From contig NZ_VOPY01000003.1 of NCBI RefSeq assembly GCF_007995095.1, positions 275,567 to 339,566 of the forward strand: a DNA stretch of 64,000 bases, read 5' to 3'. The DNA comes from Flavisphingopyxis soli. GTDB taxonomy: Bacteria > Pseudomonadota > Alphaproteobacteria > Sphingomonadales > Sphingomonadaceae. Below are positions 17,187 through 26,013 of this stretch, piece after piece (position 1 is the stretch's first letter; the number at the start of each line of letters is the position of its first letter). The position numbers and the translations under genes were made by a program. The notes under the pieces are model-generated. The model saw only the letters and a program-made list of their open reading frames with translations. It searched no databases and was not told where the DNA came from.

Positions 17187-17918
17187 TCAGACCTTCCAGC
17201 CGCTGTGGATCGCGACGAGGCCGCCGAGCATCGGCTCGACCTTTGTCCGGACGAAGCCGGCCTCGGCGATCATCGCCTCGAAGCGCGCCATGTCGGGAAA
17301 GCGCCGGATCGATTCGACGAGATAGCGATAGCTGTCCTCGTCATCGGCGATCCATTTGCCGAGCTGCGGGACCAATTTGTGCGAATAGGCGTCGTAGATC
17401 TCGCCGAAGCCGGGCCACAAGGTGGTCGAGAATTCGAGGCAGAAGAACCGCCCGCCATAGCGCAGGACGCGGTGCGCCTCGGCGAGCGCGGCGGGAATGT
17501 CGGTGACGTTGCGGATGCCGAAGGCGATCGTATAGGCGTCGAACATCGCCGCATCGAAGCTCAGCGTCTCGGCATTCTGCTCGGTCCAGACGAGCCCGGT
17601 TTGTGCCCGGTCGGCGGCACGTTCCATGCCGACGGCGAGCATGTCGGGATTGATGTCGGCGACGGTGACGCTGGCGCCGAGATCGGCCATGCGAAAGGCG
17701 ATGTCGCCGGTGCCGCCGGCCATGTCGAGGATGTCCTCGCCGGCGCGCGGCTTGACCCGGCGGACGAAGCGGTTCTTCCACAGACGGTGCATGCCGCCCG
17801 ACATGGCATCGTTCATGACGTCGTAGCGACGCGCGACATTGGAGAATACGCCGCCGACGCGGCGCGTTTTCTCTGCGGGATCGACCTGTTGATAGCCGAA
17901 GGATACGGTGTCGTTCAT
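17187..17918 (-). CDS. ubiE: Demethylmenaquinone/ubiquinone C-methyltransferase
   Basis: A 243-aa SAM-dependent methyltransferase adding the C-methyl group in ubiquinone synthesis. Motif I is ILDMAGGTGDIAF and the UbiE signatures are YDVMNDAMSGGMHRLWKN near residue 40 and the segment IAFGIRNVTD. RYGGRFFCLEFS and DSYRYLVESIRRFP are typical of the C-terminal half. The ATG before NDTVSFGYQQVDPAEKTRRV is used; upstream sequence in frame is Ala/Arg-rich and overlaps the divergent mutM promoter region. It heads the ubiE-ubiB operon. Confidence 0.97.
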   Translation of the reverse strand: MNDTVSFGYQQVDPAEKTRRVGGVFSNVARRYDVMNDAMSGGMHRLWKNRFVRRVKPRAGEDILDMAGGTGDIAFRMADLGASVTVADINPDMLAVGMERAADRAQTGLVWTEQNAETLSFDAAMFDAYTIAFGIRNVTDIPAALAEAHRVLRYGGRFFCLEFSTTLWPGFGEIYDAYSHKLVPQLGKWIADDEDSYRYLVESIRRFPDMARFEAMIAEAGFVRTKVEPMLGGLVAIHSGWKV

Positions 17919-17998
17919 GGCATGCGCCTTAGCCGCTGGCGCGGCGCGCGCAAAGGCCATGGTTGCAAGTCGCGCGCGCCGCGCACATCTCCTCCGCC

Positions 17999-18814
17999 AT
18001 GCCCGAGCTTCCCGAAGTCGAAACCACCGTCCGCGGCCTGGCGCCGGTCCTCGAGGGCCAGCGCCTCGCGCGAATCGAGCTCCGCCGCGAGGGGCTGCGC
18101 CGACCGTTTCCGCAAGGGTTCGTCCAGCGACTGACCGGCGCAACGGTCATCGACCTGTCGCGGCGCGCCAAATACGGGCTGATCCACACGAATCGCGATT
18201 GCGCGATGATCTTCCATCTCGGCATGTCGGGGCGTTGGCGAGTCGATCCCGACACACTCGAAAAGCACGACCATCTCGTCCTGACGACGGGCGAGGGGCG
18301 GCGGGTCGCGCTCAACGATCCGCGCCGATTCGGGTCGGTCGACCTCGTCGACGGCGACCCCGAGGCGAACTTTGCCGGCTTTGTCGATCTCGGCCCCGAA
18401 CCCCTGTCCGACGCCTTCGATGCGCGTGCGCTCGCGGCCGCGCTGGCCGGCCGCAAGGCGCCGATCAAGCCGCTGCTGCTCGACCAGCGAATCGTCGCCG
18501 GATTGGGCAACATCTACGTCTGCGAAGCGCTCAACATCGCGCGCATCCACCCCGGTCGCGCCGCCGGATCGATCTCGCAGGCGCGGCTCGAACGACTCGT
18601 TGCCGCGATCAAGGCGGTGCTGCTCGACGCGATCGCGGCGGGCGGCTCGAGCTTGCGCGATTTTGCCGCGCCCGACGGACAATTGGGCTATTTCAAGAAG
18701 AGCTTTCGCGTCTATGGCCGCGAGGGCGAGCCATGTCCGTGCGGCGAGGGGCGCGTCCGGCGCCGCGTCGACGGCGGCCGATCGACCTTTTACTGCGCCA
18801 GTTGCCAGCGGTGA
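17999..18814 (+). CDS. mutM: Formamidopyrimidine-DNA glycosylase
   Basis: A 271-aa Fpg/MutM that excises 8-oxoguanine and ring-opened purines. It starts [10 protein letters not shown], with Pro2 as nucleophile and Glu3 as catalytic acid. [10 protein letters not shown] holds the active-site Lys region equivalent, LNDPRRFG follows, and the helix-two-turn-helix contains [18 protein letters not shown]. The C-terminal zinc finger is odd: the first cysteine pair reads EPCPCGEG (C-x-C) where C-x2-C is usual, while the second pair YCASCQR is normal. mutY and nth lie in the same window. The gene is divergent from ubiE. Confidence 0.97.
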   Translation: MPELPEVETTVRGLAPVLEGQRLARIELRREGLRRPFPQGFVQRLTGATVIDLSRRAKYGLIHTNRDCAMIFHLGMSGRWRVDPDTLEKHDHLVLTTGEGRRVALNDPRRFGSVDLVDGDPEANFAGFVDLGPEPLSDAFDARALAAALAGRKAPIKPLLLDQRIVAGLGNIYVCEALNIARIHPGRAAGSISQARLERLVAAIKAVLLDAIAAGGSSLRDFAAPDGQLGYFKKSFRVYGREGEPCPCGEGRVRRRVDGGRSTFYCASCQR

Positions 18815-18815
18815 G

Positions 18816-18844
18816 TTGACCGCGCGAGCGGTTAGCCTTATATG
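18816..18844 (+). promoter_or_regulatory. Sigma-70-like promoter of rpsT
   Basis: TTGACC at 18816-18821 and TATATG at 18839-18844 are separated by 17 bp, directly after the mutM stop codon. A transcript would start near 18851, giving rpsT a leader of about 68 nt that contains the terminator-like hairpin at 18858-18890. Confidence 0.7.
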
Positions 18845-18857
18845 CCGCCTCCGAAGA

Positions 18858-18890
18858 GGGCCGGGACGTGATTCCGGGCCCCATTTTTTT
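18858..18890 (+). terminator. Terminator-like hairpin in the rpsT leader (possible attenuator)
   Basis: GGGCCGGGA (18858-18866) pairs with TCCGGGCCC (18873-18881) with one mismatch and a 6-nt loop. Seven T residues follow at 18884-18890, the form of an intrinsic terminator. It lies downstream of the rpsT promoter and 28 bp upstream of its ATG. It could end mutM transcripts, or act as an attenuator that couples rpsT expression to free S20 or growth rate. Confidence 0.65.
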
Positions 18891-18918
18891 AAAGAACAAC
18901 CCGAAGGTTCCCTGACGC

Positions 18919-19179
18919 ATGGCCAATACGCCGCAAGCCAAGAAACGTATCCGCCGCAACAATGCGCGCGCCGTAGTCAACGGAGCGCGCACCTCGCGCA
19001 TCCGCACGCTCGTCAAGAAGGTCGAGGCCGCAGCGCTCGCCGGCGACAAGGCCGCTGCAAGCGAATCGCTCAAGGCGGTTCAGCCCGAAATGGCCAAGGG
19101 CGTCGCCAAGGGCGTGCTCCACAAGAACACCGCAGCGCGCAAGTTCTCGCGCCTGACCAAGCGCGTCGCCGCGCTGTAG
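18919..19179 (+). CDS. rpsT: 30S ribosomal protein S20
   Basis: An 86-aa, strongly basic helical protein of the small ribosomal subunit that binds 16S r[23 protein letters not shown] and the C-terminal [20 protein letters not shown] are the usual S20 ends. It has its own promoter and leader hairpin, and a strong hairpin follows the gene. In E. coli S20 represses its own translation; the leader here suggests a feedback or attenuation mechanism, but by a different visible structure. Confidence 0.98.
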   Translation: MANTPQAKKRIRRNNARAVVNGARTSRIRTLVKKVEAAALAGDKAAASESLKAVQPEMAKGVAKGVLHKNTAARKFSRLTKRVAAL

Positions 19180-19218
19180 AATTTTCGCGCCGGCGCGGCC
19201 CGGTCGTCCTGCACCACC

Positions 19219-19248
19219 AAATGGCCTGCCGGTTCGGCGGGCCATTTT
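19219..19248 (+). terminator. Hairpin terminator after rpsT
   Basis: AAATGGCCTGCCG (19219-19231) pairs with CGGCGGGCCATTT (19235-19247) over 13 bp with one G-T pair and a 3-nt loop, 40 bp past the rpsT stop. The T-tract partly belongs to the stem. It is the likely end of the rpsT transcript. Confidence 0.75.
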
Positions 19249-19328
19249 GCTGTGCGCGCTCTGGCGTGACGCGGGACGACGCCGATCGCCTGTTCAATGT
19301 CATAATGGTGCAATGACGCTAGGTCCGC

Positions 19329-19472
19329 GATTCGCCCGCAGGTGAACAATCGGCCTTCGAGATAAAGCCAACAAAAACAAGCGATTAACGGGTTGCTAAC
19401 GCTTTTCTCCAGCGCGTCGTGAGTCAAGGCGGTTTATTTCAGTTTTTTTGCAGTCGTCGGGTTGATCGACTC
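19329..19472 (+). promoter_or_regulatory. GANTC and CtrA-like sites upstream of dnaA
   Basis: GATTC at 19329-19333, GAGTC at 19421-19425 and GACTC at 19468-19472 match the CcrM methylation site GANTC. TTAACGGGTTGCTAAC at 19385-19400 fits the CtrA consensus TTAA-N7-TTAAC with one mismatch. In Caulobacter, dnaA transcription responds to CcrM methylation, so cell-cycle control is a reasonable inference. Confidence 0.5.
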
Positions 19473-19686
19473 GGGTGCGCCTGCCTAGACAGGTGTTTCG
19501 ACCCGTGGCTGTCGCTGCCGGTGTCCTGAAAAAATCGAATTCTCGAGCCGGAAACCGCTTTTTCCGAAGACGGGATTTCTGTGGCCTGGGTGGGCCGCGT
19601 ATTTCGGGTCCTGGCGACGATCATCGGGTCGGCGCACGCTCAACAGGGCGGCGTGGCGGGTGGTCGATTTGAAGAGGTGGGGCGGT

Positions 19687-21084
19687 ATGGCGCAGGATGG
19701 GGGCGATGACACAGCATTGGCGATGACGCCCGATGCTGCGGCGTGGACTGCGGTTGCCGCGGGCCTGCGCAAGGACCTCGGCGCGCGCGCCTTCGATCAC
19801 TGGCTGAAACCAGTAAGCTTTGGCGACTATTGTGCGGTGACGGGGACGTTGACGCTGCATGCGCCGACGCATTTTTCCGCCAGCTGGATCTCCGAACGCT
19901 TTCTCGATCGTCTGCTGCTCGCGTGGAAGACGCGCTGCGCTGTCCAGGCGGTCCGCGTCATCGCCGATCCCGAGCGCGCCGCGATCCAGCCGACGACGCT
20001 GTTCGCCAAGGATGCCGCGACGAGCGACGTGCCCGCCGAACCCGTCCGCACCTTGCCGCTGCCGACGCTCGACGAACGGCTGACCTTCGACAATTTCATT
20101 GCCGGCCAGTCGAACGTGCTCGCCCGCGGCGCGGCGATCCGCATGGCGGCGGCCGAGAGCCCCGAATTCAACCCGCTCTACCTTCGTTCGGCGACGGGCC
20201 AGGGCAAGACGCACCTGCTTCACGCGATGGGCCACGCGCACCTGCGCGTCGCGCCCAACGCCAATGTCGTCATCATGTCGGCCGAAAAGTTCATGCTCGA
20301 ATTCGTCCATGCGATTCGGTCGAACGACATGCTCGCGATGAAGGCGCGGCTGCGCGTCGCCGACCTGCTGATGATCGACGATCTCCAGTTCATCGTCGGC
20401 AAGGGCGCCTCGACGCAGGAAGAGCTGCTCCACACGATCGACTACATCCTGACCGCCGGCAAGCGGCTGGTGGTCGCCGCCGACCGCAGCCCGCACATGC
20501 TTGACGGGATCGATCCGCGCCTGCTGTCGCGCCTGTCGGGTGGCCTCGTCGCCGAGATCGACGCGCCGTCGTTCGAACTGCGCAAGGCGATCCTCGAACA
20601 CCGGCGCGACTCGGTTCACCATGTCGCGGTGCCCGACGATGTCGTCGACTTCCTCGCGCGCAACTTCACGCGCAACATCCGCGAGCTTGAGGGCGCGCTC
20701 AACAAGCTCGTCGCCTTCGCTTCGCTGACCGGCACCGACATCTCGCTCGATCTCGCGCGCGACCGGCTCGCCGAGACGCTGCGCGGGGCGCGGGCGCGTA
20801 TCTCGATCGACGATATCCAGAAAGCCGTCTGCGCGCATTTCAAGCTCGACCGGATCGAGATGAGTTCGAAGCGCCGGACGCGCGTCGTCGCCCGCCCGCG
20901 CCAGATCGCGATGTACCTCGCCAAGACGCTGACCCCGCGTTCGTATCCCGAGATCGGTCGCAAGTTCGGCGGGCGCGATCATTCGACCGTCATCCACGCA
21001 TTCCGCACGATCGACGCGATGCGCCAGCGCGACCCCGATATCGACGCCGATATCGCGCGCATTCGCCGCGCGCTCGAAAGCTAG
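19687..21084 (+). CDS. dnaA: Chromosomal replication initiator protein DnaA
   Basis: A DnaA of about 465 aa that opens the replication origin. Domain I is the N-terminal 90 residues (LRKDLGARAFDHWLKPVSFG). The AAA+ domain has Walker A ATGQGKTHLLHAMG near 170 and Walker B LLMIDDLQFI near 228. Sensor DPRLLSRLSGG follows near 280. Domain IV ends with GGRDHSTVIHAFRTID near 427, the DNA-binding signature. The P-loop reads TGQGKTH where GLGKTH is commoner. The ATG with GAGGTGGGG upstream is chosen; a GTG 27 bp earlier is possible. A perfect terminator follows. Confidence 0.97.
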   Translation: MAQDGGDDTALAMTPDAAAWTAVAAGLRKDLGARAFDHWLKPVSFGDYCAVTGTLTLHAPTHFSASWISERFLDRLLLAWKTRCAVQAVRVIADPERAAIQPTTLFAKDAATSDVPAEPVRTLPLPTLDERLTFDNFIAGQSNVLARGAAIRMAAAESPEFNPLYLRSATGQGKTHLLHAMGHAHLRVAPNANVVIMSAEKFMLEFVHAIRSNDMLAMKARLRVADLLMIDDLQFIVGKGASTQEELLHTIDYILTAGKRLVVAADRSPHMLDGIDPRLLSRLSGGLVAEIDAPSFELRKAILEHRRDSVHHVAVPDDVVDFLARNFTRNIRELEGALNKLVAFASLTGTDISLDLARDRLAETLRGARARISIDDIQKAVCAHFKLDRIEMSSKRRTRVVARPRQIAMYLAKTLTPRSYPEIGRKFGGRDHSTVIHAFRTIDAMRQRDPDIDADIARIRRALES

Positions 21085-21109
21085 ATCGAGATTGCCAGGG
21101 GGCAAGGAA

Positions 21110-21143
21110 AAGCCCGGCGTCCACATCGGACGCCGGGCTTTTT
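21110..21143 (+). terminator. Strong intrinsic terminator after dnaA
   Basis: AAGCCCGGCGTCC (21110-21122) and GGACGCCGGGCTT (21128-21140) form a perfect 13-bp stem with a 5-nt loop and a T-tract. The opposite strand has an A-run on the other side, so it can serve both dnaA and the convergent lipoprotein gene. Confidence 0.92.
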
Positions 21144-21163
21144 CGTGTCGGTTGTCGTGTGCG

Positions 21164-21847
21164 TCAGCGCGTCTGGCGCGGCGGCAGCGTGATCCGCACC
21201 TTCTCCGCATTGTTGCCGGGGAAGCCGGTGAACAGCGCATCGACCAGGTTGGGGACGAGATAGGTGAGGTCGTTGTCGCGCGACTGGGCCATCGCATTGC
21301 CTTCGAACAGGCGCTGGCCGTCGGCGCGGCGATCGATCGTCATGTCGAGCCGGCCGGTATAGACGGTGTACGCGGTGACGTCGTTGAAGCCGCCATAGCC
21401 CGGGCCCCACATGAACGGATCATAGAAGCCGCCGACATAGCGATAGCCATGACGCGTACGAACGATCTGCGGACGATAGAAGCCGCCTCGGGTTCCGTAA
21501 TAGAACGGATCATAGCCGAACGGATCGTAGAAATTGGTCGACGGGCGAATGCGCTCGCGGCCGTTGTCGACACCGTAATCGAGGTGGACGACGAGGTCGG
21601 CCTGATCGCTCGTTGCGGGAATATAGCCGACCCGGGCAAGCTCACCGCGCACCAGGCTGGCATATTGCGCGAACTCGAGGCTGTTCGACAGCGCCGGATC
21701 GCTGGCGACGATCGCAAAGGTCTGGCCCTGCGGCGCGGGCATCTGCTGGAAGCGCGACACGTCGGCCTGAAAGCCCTGGGCACAGGCGCCGAGGCCGAGC
21801 ATTGCGCCCGCCACCATCGCCGATTTGAGGAAAGTCTTGATCGTCAT
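21164..21847 (-). CDS. DUF4136 domain lipoprotein
   Basis: A 227-aa lipoprotein. The signal peptide ends in LGLGAC, a lipobox with the acylated Cys near residue 22. The DUF4136-type domain starts with the segment DVSRFQQMPAPQGQTFAIV and ends with IDRRADGQRLFEGNAMAQ, then LVPNLVDALFTGFPG. The middle (about 115-155) is rich in Tyr, Gly, Phe and Pro (FYDPFGYDPFYYG and similar). It is convergent with dnaA across the shared terminator. Such proteins sit in the outer membrane or periplasm; their function is unknown. Confidence 0.93.
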   Translation of the reverse strand: MTIKTFLKSAMVAGAMLGLGACAQGFQADVSRFQQMPAPQGQTFAIVASDPALSNSLEFAQYASLVRGELARVGYIPATSDQADLVVHLDYGVDNGRERIRPSTNFYDPFGYDPFYYGTRGGFYRPQIVRTRHGYRYVGGFYDPFMWGPGYGGFNDVTAYTVYTGRLDMTIDRRADGQRLFEGNAMAQSRDNDLTYLVPNLVDALFTGFPGNNAEKVRITLPPRQTR

Positions 21848-21964
21848 CTTGGGGTCCTCGTTAGCGCAGCACGGCGCTCTTCATACCATAACGGACAGCC
21901 ACAGTATCGCGCGATCGCTGAACGTTGCTTGAACGAAAGCAAAAACGCCTTTGCGAACAGGGGG

Positions 21965-22975
21965 CTAGTTGACCGGCTTAGGCCCGAACAAACCCATCGC
22001 CGCGGTCGCCGCAGCAATCTGCGGCCGGGCGAGTTCGCGAGCACGTGCAGCGCCTTTTTCGAGCGCGGCATCGATCGTCGCGGCGTCGTCCTTGAGCGCT
22101 TCGAAGCGCGTGCGGATCGGCGACAGCGTCGCGACGATGCGATCGGCGAGCGCCGGTTTGAACGCCCCGAAGCCTTGCCCCGCGAATTGGTCGAGCACCG
22201 CCTGGCGATCGCATCCTTCGAGCGCGGCATAGATGTCGATCAGGTTCTTCGCCTCGGCGCGCCCGTCGAGTCCCTCTGGTTCGGCGGGGATCGGTTCGGG
22301 ATCGGTGCGTGCCTTGCGGATCTTCTGCGCGATCGCGTCGTCGCTGTCGGTCAGGTTGATCCGGCTCATGTCGCTGGGGTCGGACTTCGACATCTTGGCG
22401 CTGCCGTCGCGCAGGCTCATCACGCGCCGCATCGGCCCGGCGATCAGCGGTTCGGGCGCGACGAAAATGTCGGCGCCGTAATCGGCATTGAACTTGACAG
22501 CGATGTCGCGGGCGAGCTCGAGATGCTGTTTCTGGTCGTCGCCGACGGGCACGTGCGTCGCATTGTAAAGCAACACGTCGGCCGCCTGCAGCACCGGATA
22601 GGCATAGAGGCCGACGCTCGCGCCCTCGCGATTCTTGCCCGACTTTTCCTTGAACTGCGTCATCCGGTTGAGCCAGCCGATCCGCGCGACGCAGAACAAC
22701 AGCCAGGCAAGCTCGGCATGCTCGGGCACGCGCGCCTGGTTGAACAGGATCGCCTTGTCGGGGTCGAGCCCGCTGGCGATCAGCGCGGCGGTCAGCTCGC
22801 GGACATTGGCGCGCAGCTGCGCGGGTTCGTGGTACACCGTGACGGCATGGAGATCGGCGAGGAAGAACAGGCTGTCGCCGGGATCGTCCTGCATCTTCAC
22901 CCATTGCACGATCGCGCCGAGATAGTTGCCGAGGTGAAGATTGCCGGAGGGCTGGATGCCCGAAACGGTACGCAT
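21965..22975 (-). CDS. trpS: Tryptophan-tRNA ligase
   Basis: A 336-aa class I aminoacyl-tRNA synthetase charging tRNA-Trp. The HIGH-like motif is [10 protein letters not shown] (residues 9-18) and the KMSKS motif is AKMSKSD near residue 193. [15 protein letters not shown] binds the substrates. ATG at 22973-22975 is the natural start ([11 protein letters not shown]). It begins 12 bp after the murJ stop and both are on the minus strand, so they probably share a transcript with secB far upstream. Length and motifs are normal. Confidence 0.97.
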   Translation of the reverse strand: MRTVSGIQPSGNLHLGNYLGAIVQWVKMQDDPGDSLFFLADLHAVTVYHEPAQLRANVRELTAALIASGLDPDKAILFNQARVPEHAELAWLLFCVARIGWLNRMTQFKEKSGKNREGASVGLYAYPVLQAADVLLYNATHVPVGDDQKQHLELARDIAVKFNADYGADIFVAPEPLIAGPMRRVMSLRDGSAKMSKSDPSDMSRINLTDSDDAIAQKIRKARTDPEPIPAEPEGLDGRAEAKNLIDIYAALEGCDRQAVLDQFAGQGFGAFKPALADRIVATLSPIRTRFEALKDDAATIDAALEKGAARARELARPQIAAATAAMGLFGPKPVN

Positions 22976-22986
22976 GACTATGTCCT

Positions 22987-24573
22987 TCAGAGGGTATCTG
23001 GATTTGCGGTCGGCGCGACCGGCGCGCGTTTTACCAATGCGCGCAGCTCGGCCAGGCTGACAGCGCCAAGCACGACGCAAGCCACGGCATAAACCGCGAC
23101 ACCGACAGCGACAAGGCCGGCCAGCGATATCGCGCGACCGACCAGCGGTCCGGTGAAGGTGCCGAAATAGGGCGCGAGGACATAGAGCGCGACGCCCATC
23201 GCCAGCGCCGCGAGCGTCAGCCGCGGGAGGCGGCGTGCCAGCTTGGCATCGATATGAAAATGGCCGCGCCTGGACAGCGTGCGCCACAGCAAGGTGAGGT
23301 TGACCAGCGCCGATGCCGCGGTCGCCAGTGGCGGGCCGAGATAGCCGATCGTCGGAATGAGGATGATGTTGCCGACGATGTTGACCGCTACCGAGACCAG
23401 CGCGAAATTGAGCGGGGTGCGCGTGTCCGAGCGGGCGTAATAGCCGGGGATCAGGACCTTGATCAGGACATAGGCGGGCAGGCCGAGCGAGAAGGCCGAC
23501 AGCGTCCAGGCGGTGGCGATCGTTGCTTCGCGGGTGAACTGGCCGTGCTGGAAAATGCCGGTGACGATCGGCAGCGAGATGCTGATGAACGCGACGGTGG
23601 CGGGCAGCGTCAGCAGCAGCGCCAGTTCGACGCCGCGGTTTTGCAGATGGAGCGCCTGGGCATCCTTGCGCTCGCCAAGCATGCGCGACAGCGTCGGCAG
23701 CAGGATCGTGCCGAGGCTGATGCCGATCAGGCCGAGCGGCAGCTGGTTGAGGCGGTCGGCGTAGTAGATGTAGCTGATCGCGCCCTCGTCGAGCAGGCGG
23801 CCGGCGAGCGCGGTCGAGATCAGCAAATTGACCTGGACCGCACCCGCGCCGATCGCAGCGGGCAGGATGAGCTTGGCGAGGCGCTTGATCTCGGGGTCGA
23901 TGCGCGGCCGGCGCAGGCGCAAAGATGCGCCCGCGCGGCGGACGCCCCAGACCATCAGCATGAGTTGCAGGATGCCGCCGACGGTGACCGATCCGGCCTG
24001 GACCATCGCGGTCTCGTACGGGTTGGCGCCGTGGAAGAACCACAATCCGCCGACCATCGCAACGTTGAGCAGGATCGGCGCGGCGGCGTTGAGCCAGAAC
24101 TTGTGCAGCGAGTTCAATATCCCGCCGAGCAGCGAGACGAGCGAAATGAGGAGCAGATAGGGCAAAGTGATCCGCGACAGCGTCACCGCATAGGCGAACT
24201 GGTCGGCGCTCGGATCGTTGAACCCGCCCGACAACAGATAGGTGACCGGCCAGGCCGCGATCATCATCGCGCCGGTGAAGATCACCAGCAGCGGGAGCAG
24301 GATCGCCAACGCGCGCTCGGCAAAATCGATGCCCGCCACCAGGCCGCCGCCTTCGGCGACCCGGCGGTTGAACATCGGGATGAACGCCGCGCTGAACGCG
24401 CCTTCGGCGAACAGCGCGCGGAACATGTTGGGCAGGCGGAAGGCTACAAGGAACGCGTCAGACGCGAAATTCGCACCGACATAGCTCGCCTGGAGGGTGT
24501 CGCGAACGAGCGCGAGCACCCGGCTGATCAGGGTGAGGCCCCCGACCGAACCGAATGCGCGCCCCAATTTCAT
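22987..24573 (-). CDS. murJ: Lipid II flippase MurJ
   Basis: A 528-aa MOP-superfamily membrane protein with about 14 transmembrane helices that moves lipid II across the inner membrane for peptidoglycan synthesis. The N-terminus [20 protein letters not shown] and the [20 protein letters not shown] segment are diagnostic. They contain the conserved Arg and Glu residues of the central cavity. It lies between secB (19 bp upstream) and trpS (12 bp downstream), a compact minus-strand operon. Confidence 0.97.
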   Translation of the reverse strand: MKLGRAFGSVGGLTLISRVLALVRDTLQASYVGANFASDAFLVAFRLPNMFRALFAEGAFSAAFIPMFNRRVAEGGGLVAGIDFAERALAILLPLLVIFTGAMMIAAWPVTYLLSGGFNDPSADQFAYAVTLSRITLPYLLLISLVSLLGGILNSLHKFWLNAAAPILLNVAMVGGLWFFHGANPYETAMVQAGSVTVGGILQLMLMVWGVRRAGASLRLRRPRIDPEIKRLAKLILPAAIGAGAVQVNLLISTALAGRLLDEGAISYIYYADRLNQLPLGLIGISLGTILLPTLSRMLGERKDAQALHLQNRGVELALLLTLPATVAFISISLPIVTGIFQHGQFTREATIATAWTLSAFSLGLPAYVLIKVLIPGYYARSDTRTPLNFALVSVAVNIVGNIILIPTIGYLGPPLATAASALVNLTLLWRTLSRRGHFHIDAKLARRLPRLTLAALAMGVALYVLAPYFGTFTGPLVGRAISLAGLVAVGVAVYAVACVVLGAVSLAELRALVKRAPVAPTANPDTL

Positions 24574-24592
24574 GACGGTCTCTGCCTAAGGG

Positions 24593-25111
24593 TTAGGCGG
24601 TGCCGACCGGCTGATCGCCCGGCGTTTCGCCGGCTTCGGCCTGGGCGGCGCGCTGCTGCGCATAGAGCATGCCGAAATCGATCGGTTCGAGCAGCAGCGG
24701 CGGATAGCCGCCGTCGCGCACGGCATCGGCCAGGACTCGGCGAGCGAAGGGGAACAGGATGCGCGGCGCTTCGGCGAACAGGAACGGGTGCATCTGGTCT
24801 TCGCTGACGTTGCGCGCGCCGAACAGACCGGCATAGCTCAGGTCGACGACAAACTGCGTCCCCTGGTCCATCGTCGCGCGGACGTCGATCTTGAGGATAA
24901 CTTCGTGCATGTCCTCGCCATGCTGGGCCGAGGCGATGTTGAACTGGACGTCGATCTGCGGCTGGCCGGTCCACTGAAAGACCTCGGGCGTACTCGGATT
25001 CTCGAACGACAGGTCTTTGACATATTGCGTGATCATGCCGACCGAAGGCGACGTGTCTTCGCCATTGGCCATGGGCTCGATGCTGTCGTGCTTGGGTGCG
25101 TCTTCAGCCAT
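24593..25111 (-). CDS. secB: Protein-export chaperone SecB
   Basis: A 172-aa tetrameric chaperone that keeps preproteins unfolded for SecA. The segments KDLSFENPSTPEVFQW and FVVDLSYAGLFGARNV match the family. HPFLFAEAPRILFPFARRVL and the GGYPPLLLEPIDFGMLY motif also match. The start is MAEDAPKHDS; an in-frame extension of 19 residues is not SecB-like. SecB in alphaproteobacteria is usually next to the Tim44-domain gene and mltA, as here, in divergent orientation. Confidence 0.97.
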   Translation of the reverse strand: MAEDAPKHDSIEPMANGEDTSPSVGMITQYVKDLSFENPSTPEVFQWTGQPQIDVQFNIASAQHGEDMHEVILKIDVRATMDQGTQFVVDLSYAGLFGARNVSEDQMHPFLFAEAPRILFPFARRVLADAVRDGGYPPLLLEPIDFGMLYAQQRAAQAEAGETPGDQPVGTA

Positions 25112-25273
25112 TGCTATCGGTACTTTCGCTTGAGTGAGTGGAGCGATCCCGGCGCACGGCGAGGTCATCGGCGACGCGCGGGAAGGCGTTGGTTGGCGCG
25201 ATTAGCAGCCCTGCGGACAAAGCACAATCTGTAGGCACACCCTCATTGCCGGGGCGAACTGAGCGCTATCGGT

Positions 25274-25302
25274 TTGAAAGCACGACCATGATCGCCTATG
25301 TT
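25274..25302 (+). promoter_or_regulatory. Promoter upstream of the Tim44-domain gene
   Basis: TTGAAA at 25274-25279 and TATGTT at 25297-25302 are 17 bp apart. A transcript would begin about 30 bp before the GTG start at 25338, with an AAAGAGG ribosome site between. Confidence 0.6.
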
Positions 25303-25337
25303 GGGGACACAGCAATTCAAAGAGGAACCGCGCGCCT

Positions 25338-26000
25338 GTGAATATCACCATCGTCCTTCTGGCCATGATCGCCGCTTTTCTGGGCCTGAGGCTCTATTCG
25401 GTGCTGGGCAAACGGACCGGTCACGAGCAGGAACCCGTGCTGCGCCGTCCCGACGAGCATCCCCGCGCGGTCGCGCAGGCGCCCAAGGACGACGTCATCG
25501 AAGGCCGCGTGGTCGATCCCGTCGGTATTCCCGACACGGTCTATCACCCCGCCGCCGAGACGGGCATCCGCAAGATCCTCAATGCCGATCGCAGCTTCGA
25601 TGTCGGCAAGTTTCTTGGCGGTGCGCAGGCTGCCTATCGCATGGTTCTGGAAGCGTTCTGGGCGGGCGACCGCGAGACGCTGCGCGACCTGTGCGACGAC
25701 GATGTCTATGCCGCCTTCGACGGCGCGATCACCGCGCGCGAGGCAGCGGGCGAGACGCTCGACAACCGGCTTGTCGCGATCGAGGAAGCAACGATCGTCG
25801 GGGCAAGCCTCAACGGGTCGATCGCCGATGTCATCGTCCGCTTCGACGCCGATATCTCGGCAGTGACGCGCGACGCCGACAAGCAGGTTATCGCCGGATC
25901 GCTCAGCGACGGCGTCCAGACGCACGACATCTGGACCTTTACCCGCGACCTGGCGAGCAACGATCCCAACTGGGTGCTCGACGAAACCGACGTCGCCTGA
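25338..26000 (+). CDS. Tim44/TimA domain-containing inner-membrane protein
   Basis: A 220-aa protein with one N-terminal membrane anchor (VLLAMIAAFLGLRLYSVLG) and a C-terminal Tim44-like domain (about 90-215: FLGGAQAAYRMVLEAFWAG onward, then DIWTFTRDLASNDPNWVLD). The start is GTG. The Tim44-like TimA protein of alphaproteobacteria is encoded beside secB and mltA and is thought to work in membrane-protein quality control or transport at the inner membrane. It heads a plus-strand operon with mltA 13 bp after it. Confidence 0.94.
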   Translation: MNITIVLLAMIAAFLGLRLYSVLGKRTGHEQEPVLRRPDEHPRAVAQAPKDDVIEGRVVDPVGIPDTVYHPAAETGIRKILNADRSFDVGKFLGGAQAAYRMVLEAFWAGDRETLRDLCDDDVYAAFDGAITAREAAGETLDNRLVAIEEATIVGASLNGSIADVIVRFDADISAVTRDADKQVIAGSLSDGVQTHDIWTFTRDLASNDPNWVLDETDVA

Positions 26001-26013
26001 CGGGGCGCGGGCG

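Larger units (their letters stand above)
19180..19686 (+). other. Long intergenic region upstream of dnaA
   Basis: About 500 bp without a gene. It holds the rpsT terminator, three GANTC sites and a CtrA-like site (listed separately). It also has several T-rich tracts and a short Shine-Dalgarno region before dnaA. I searched by eye for DnaA boxes of the TTATCCACA type on both strands and saw none, so it does not look like oriC. Confidence 0.6.

Noticed and set aside
15981..18134. Very long open frame on the plus strand opposite ubiB and ubiE
   Set aside because: It is antisense to two well-conserved genes and has the composition of a high-GC shadow frame.
19180..19686. Possible replication origin next to dnaA
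   Set aside because: No DnaA boxes were seen on either strand and no AT-rich unwinding region with repeats is evident; in many alphaproteobacteria oriC is not beside dnaA.
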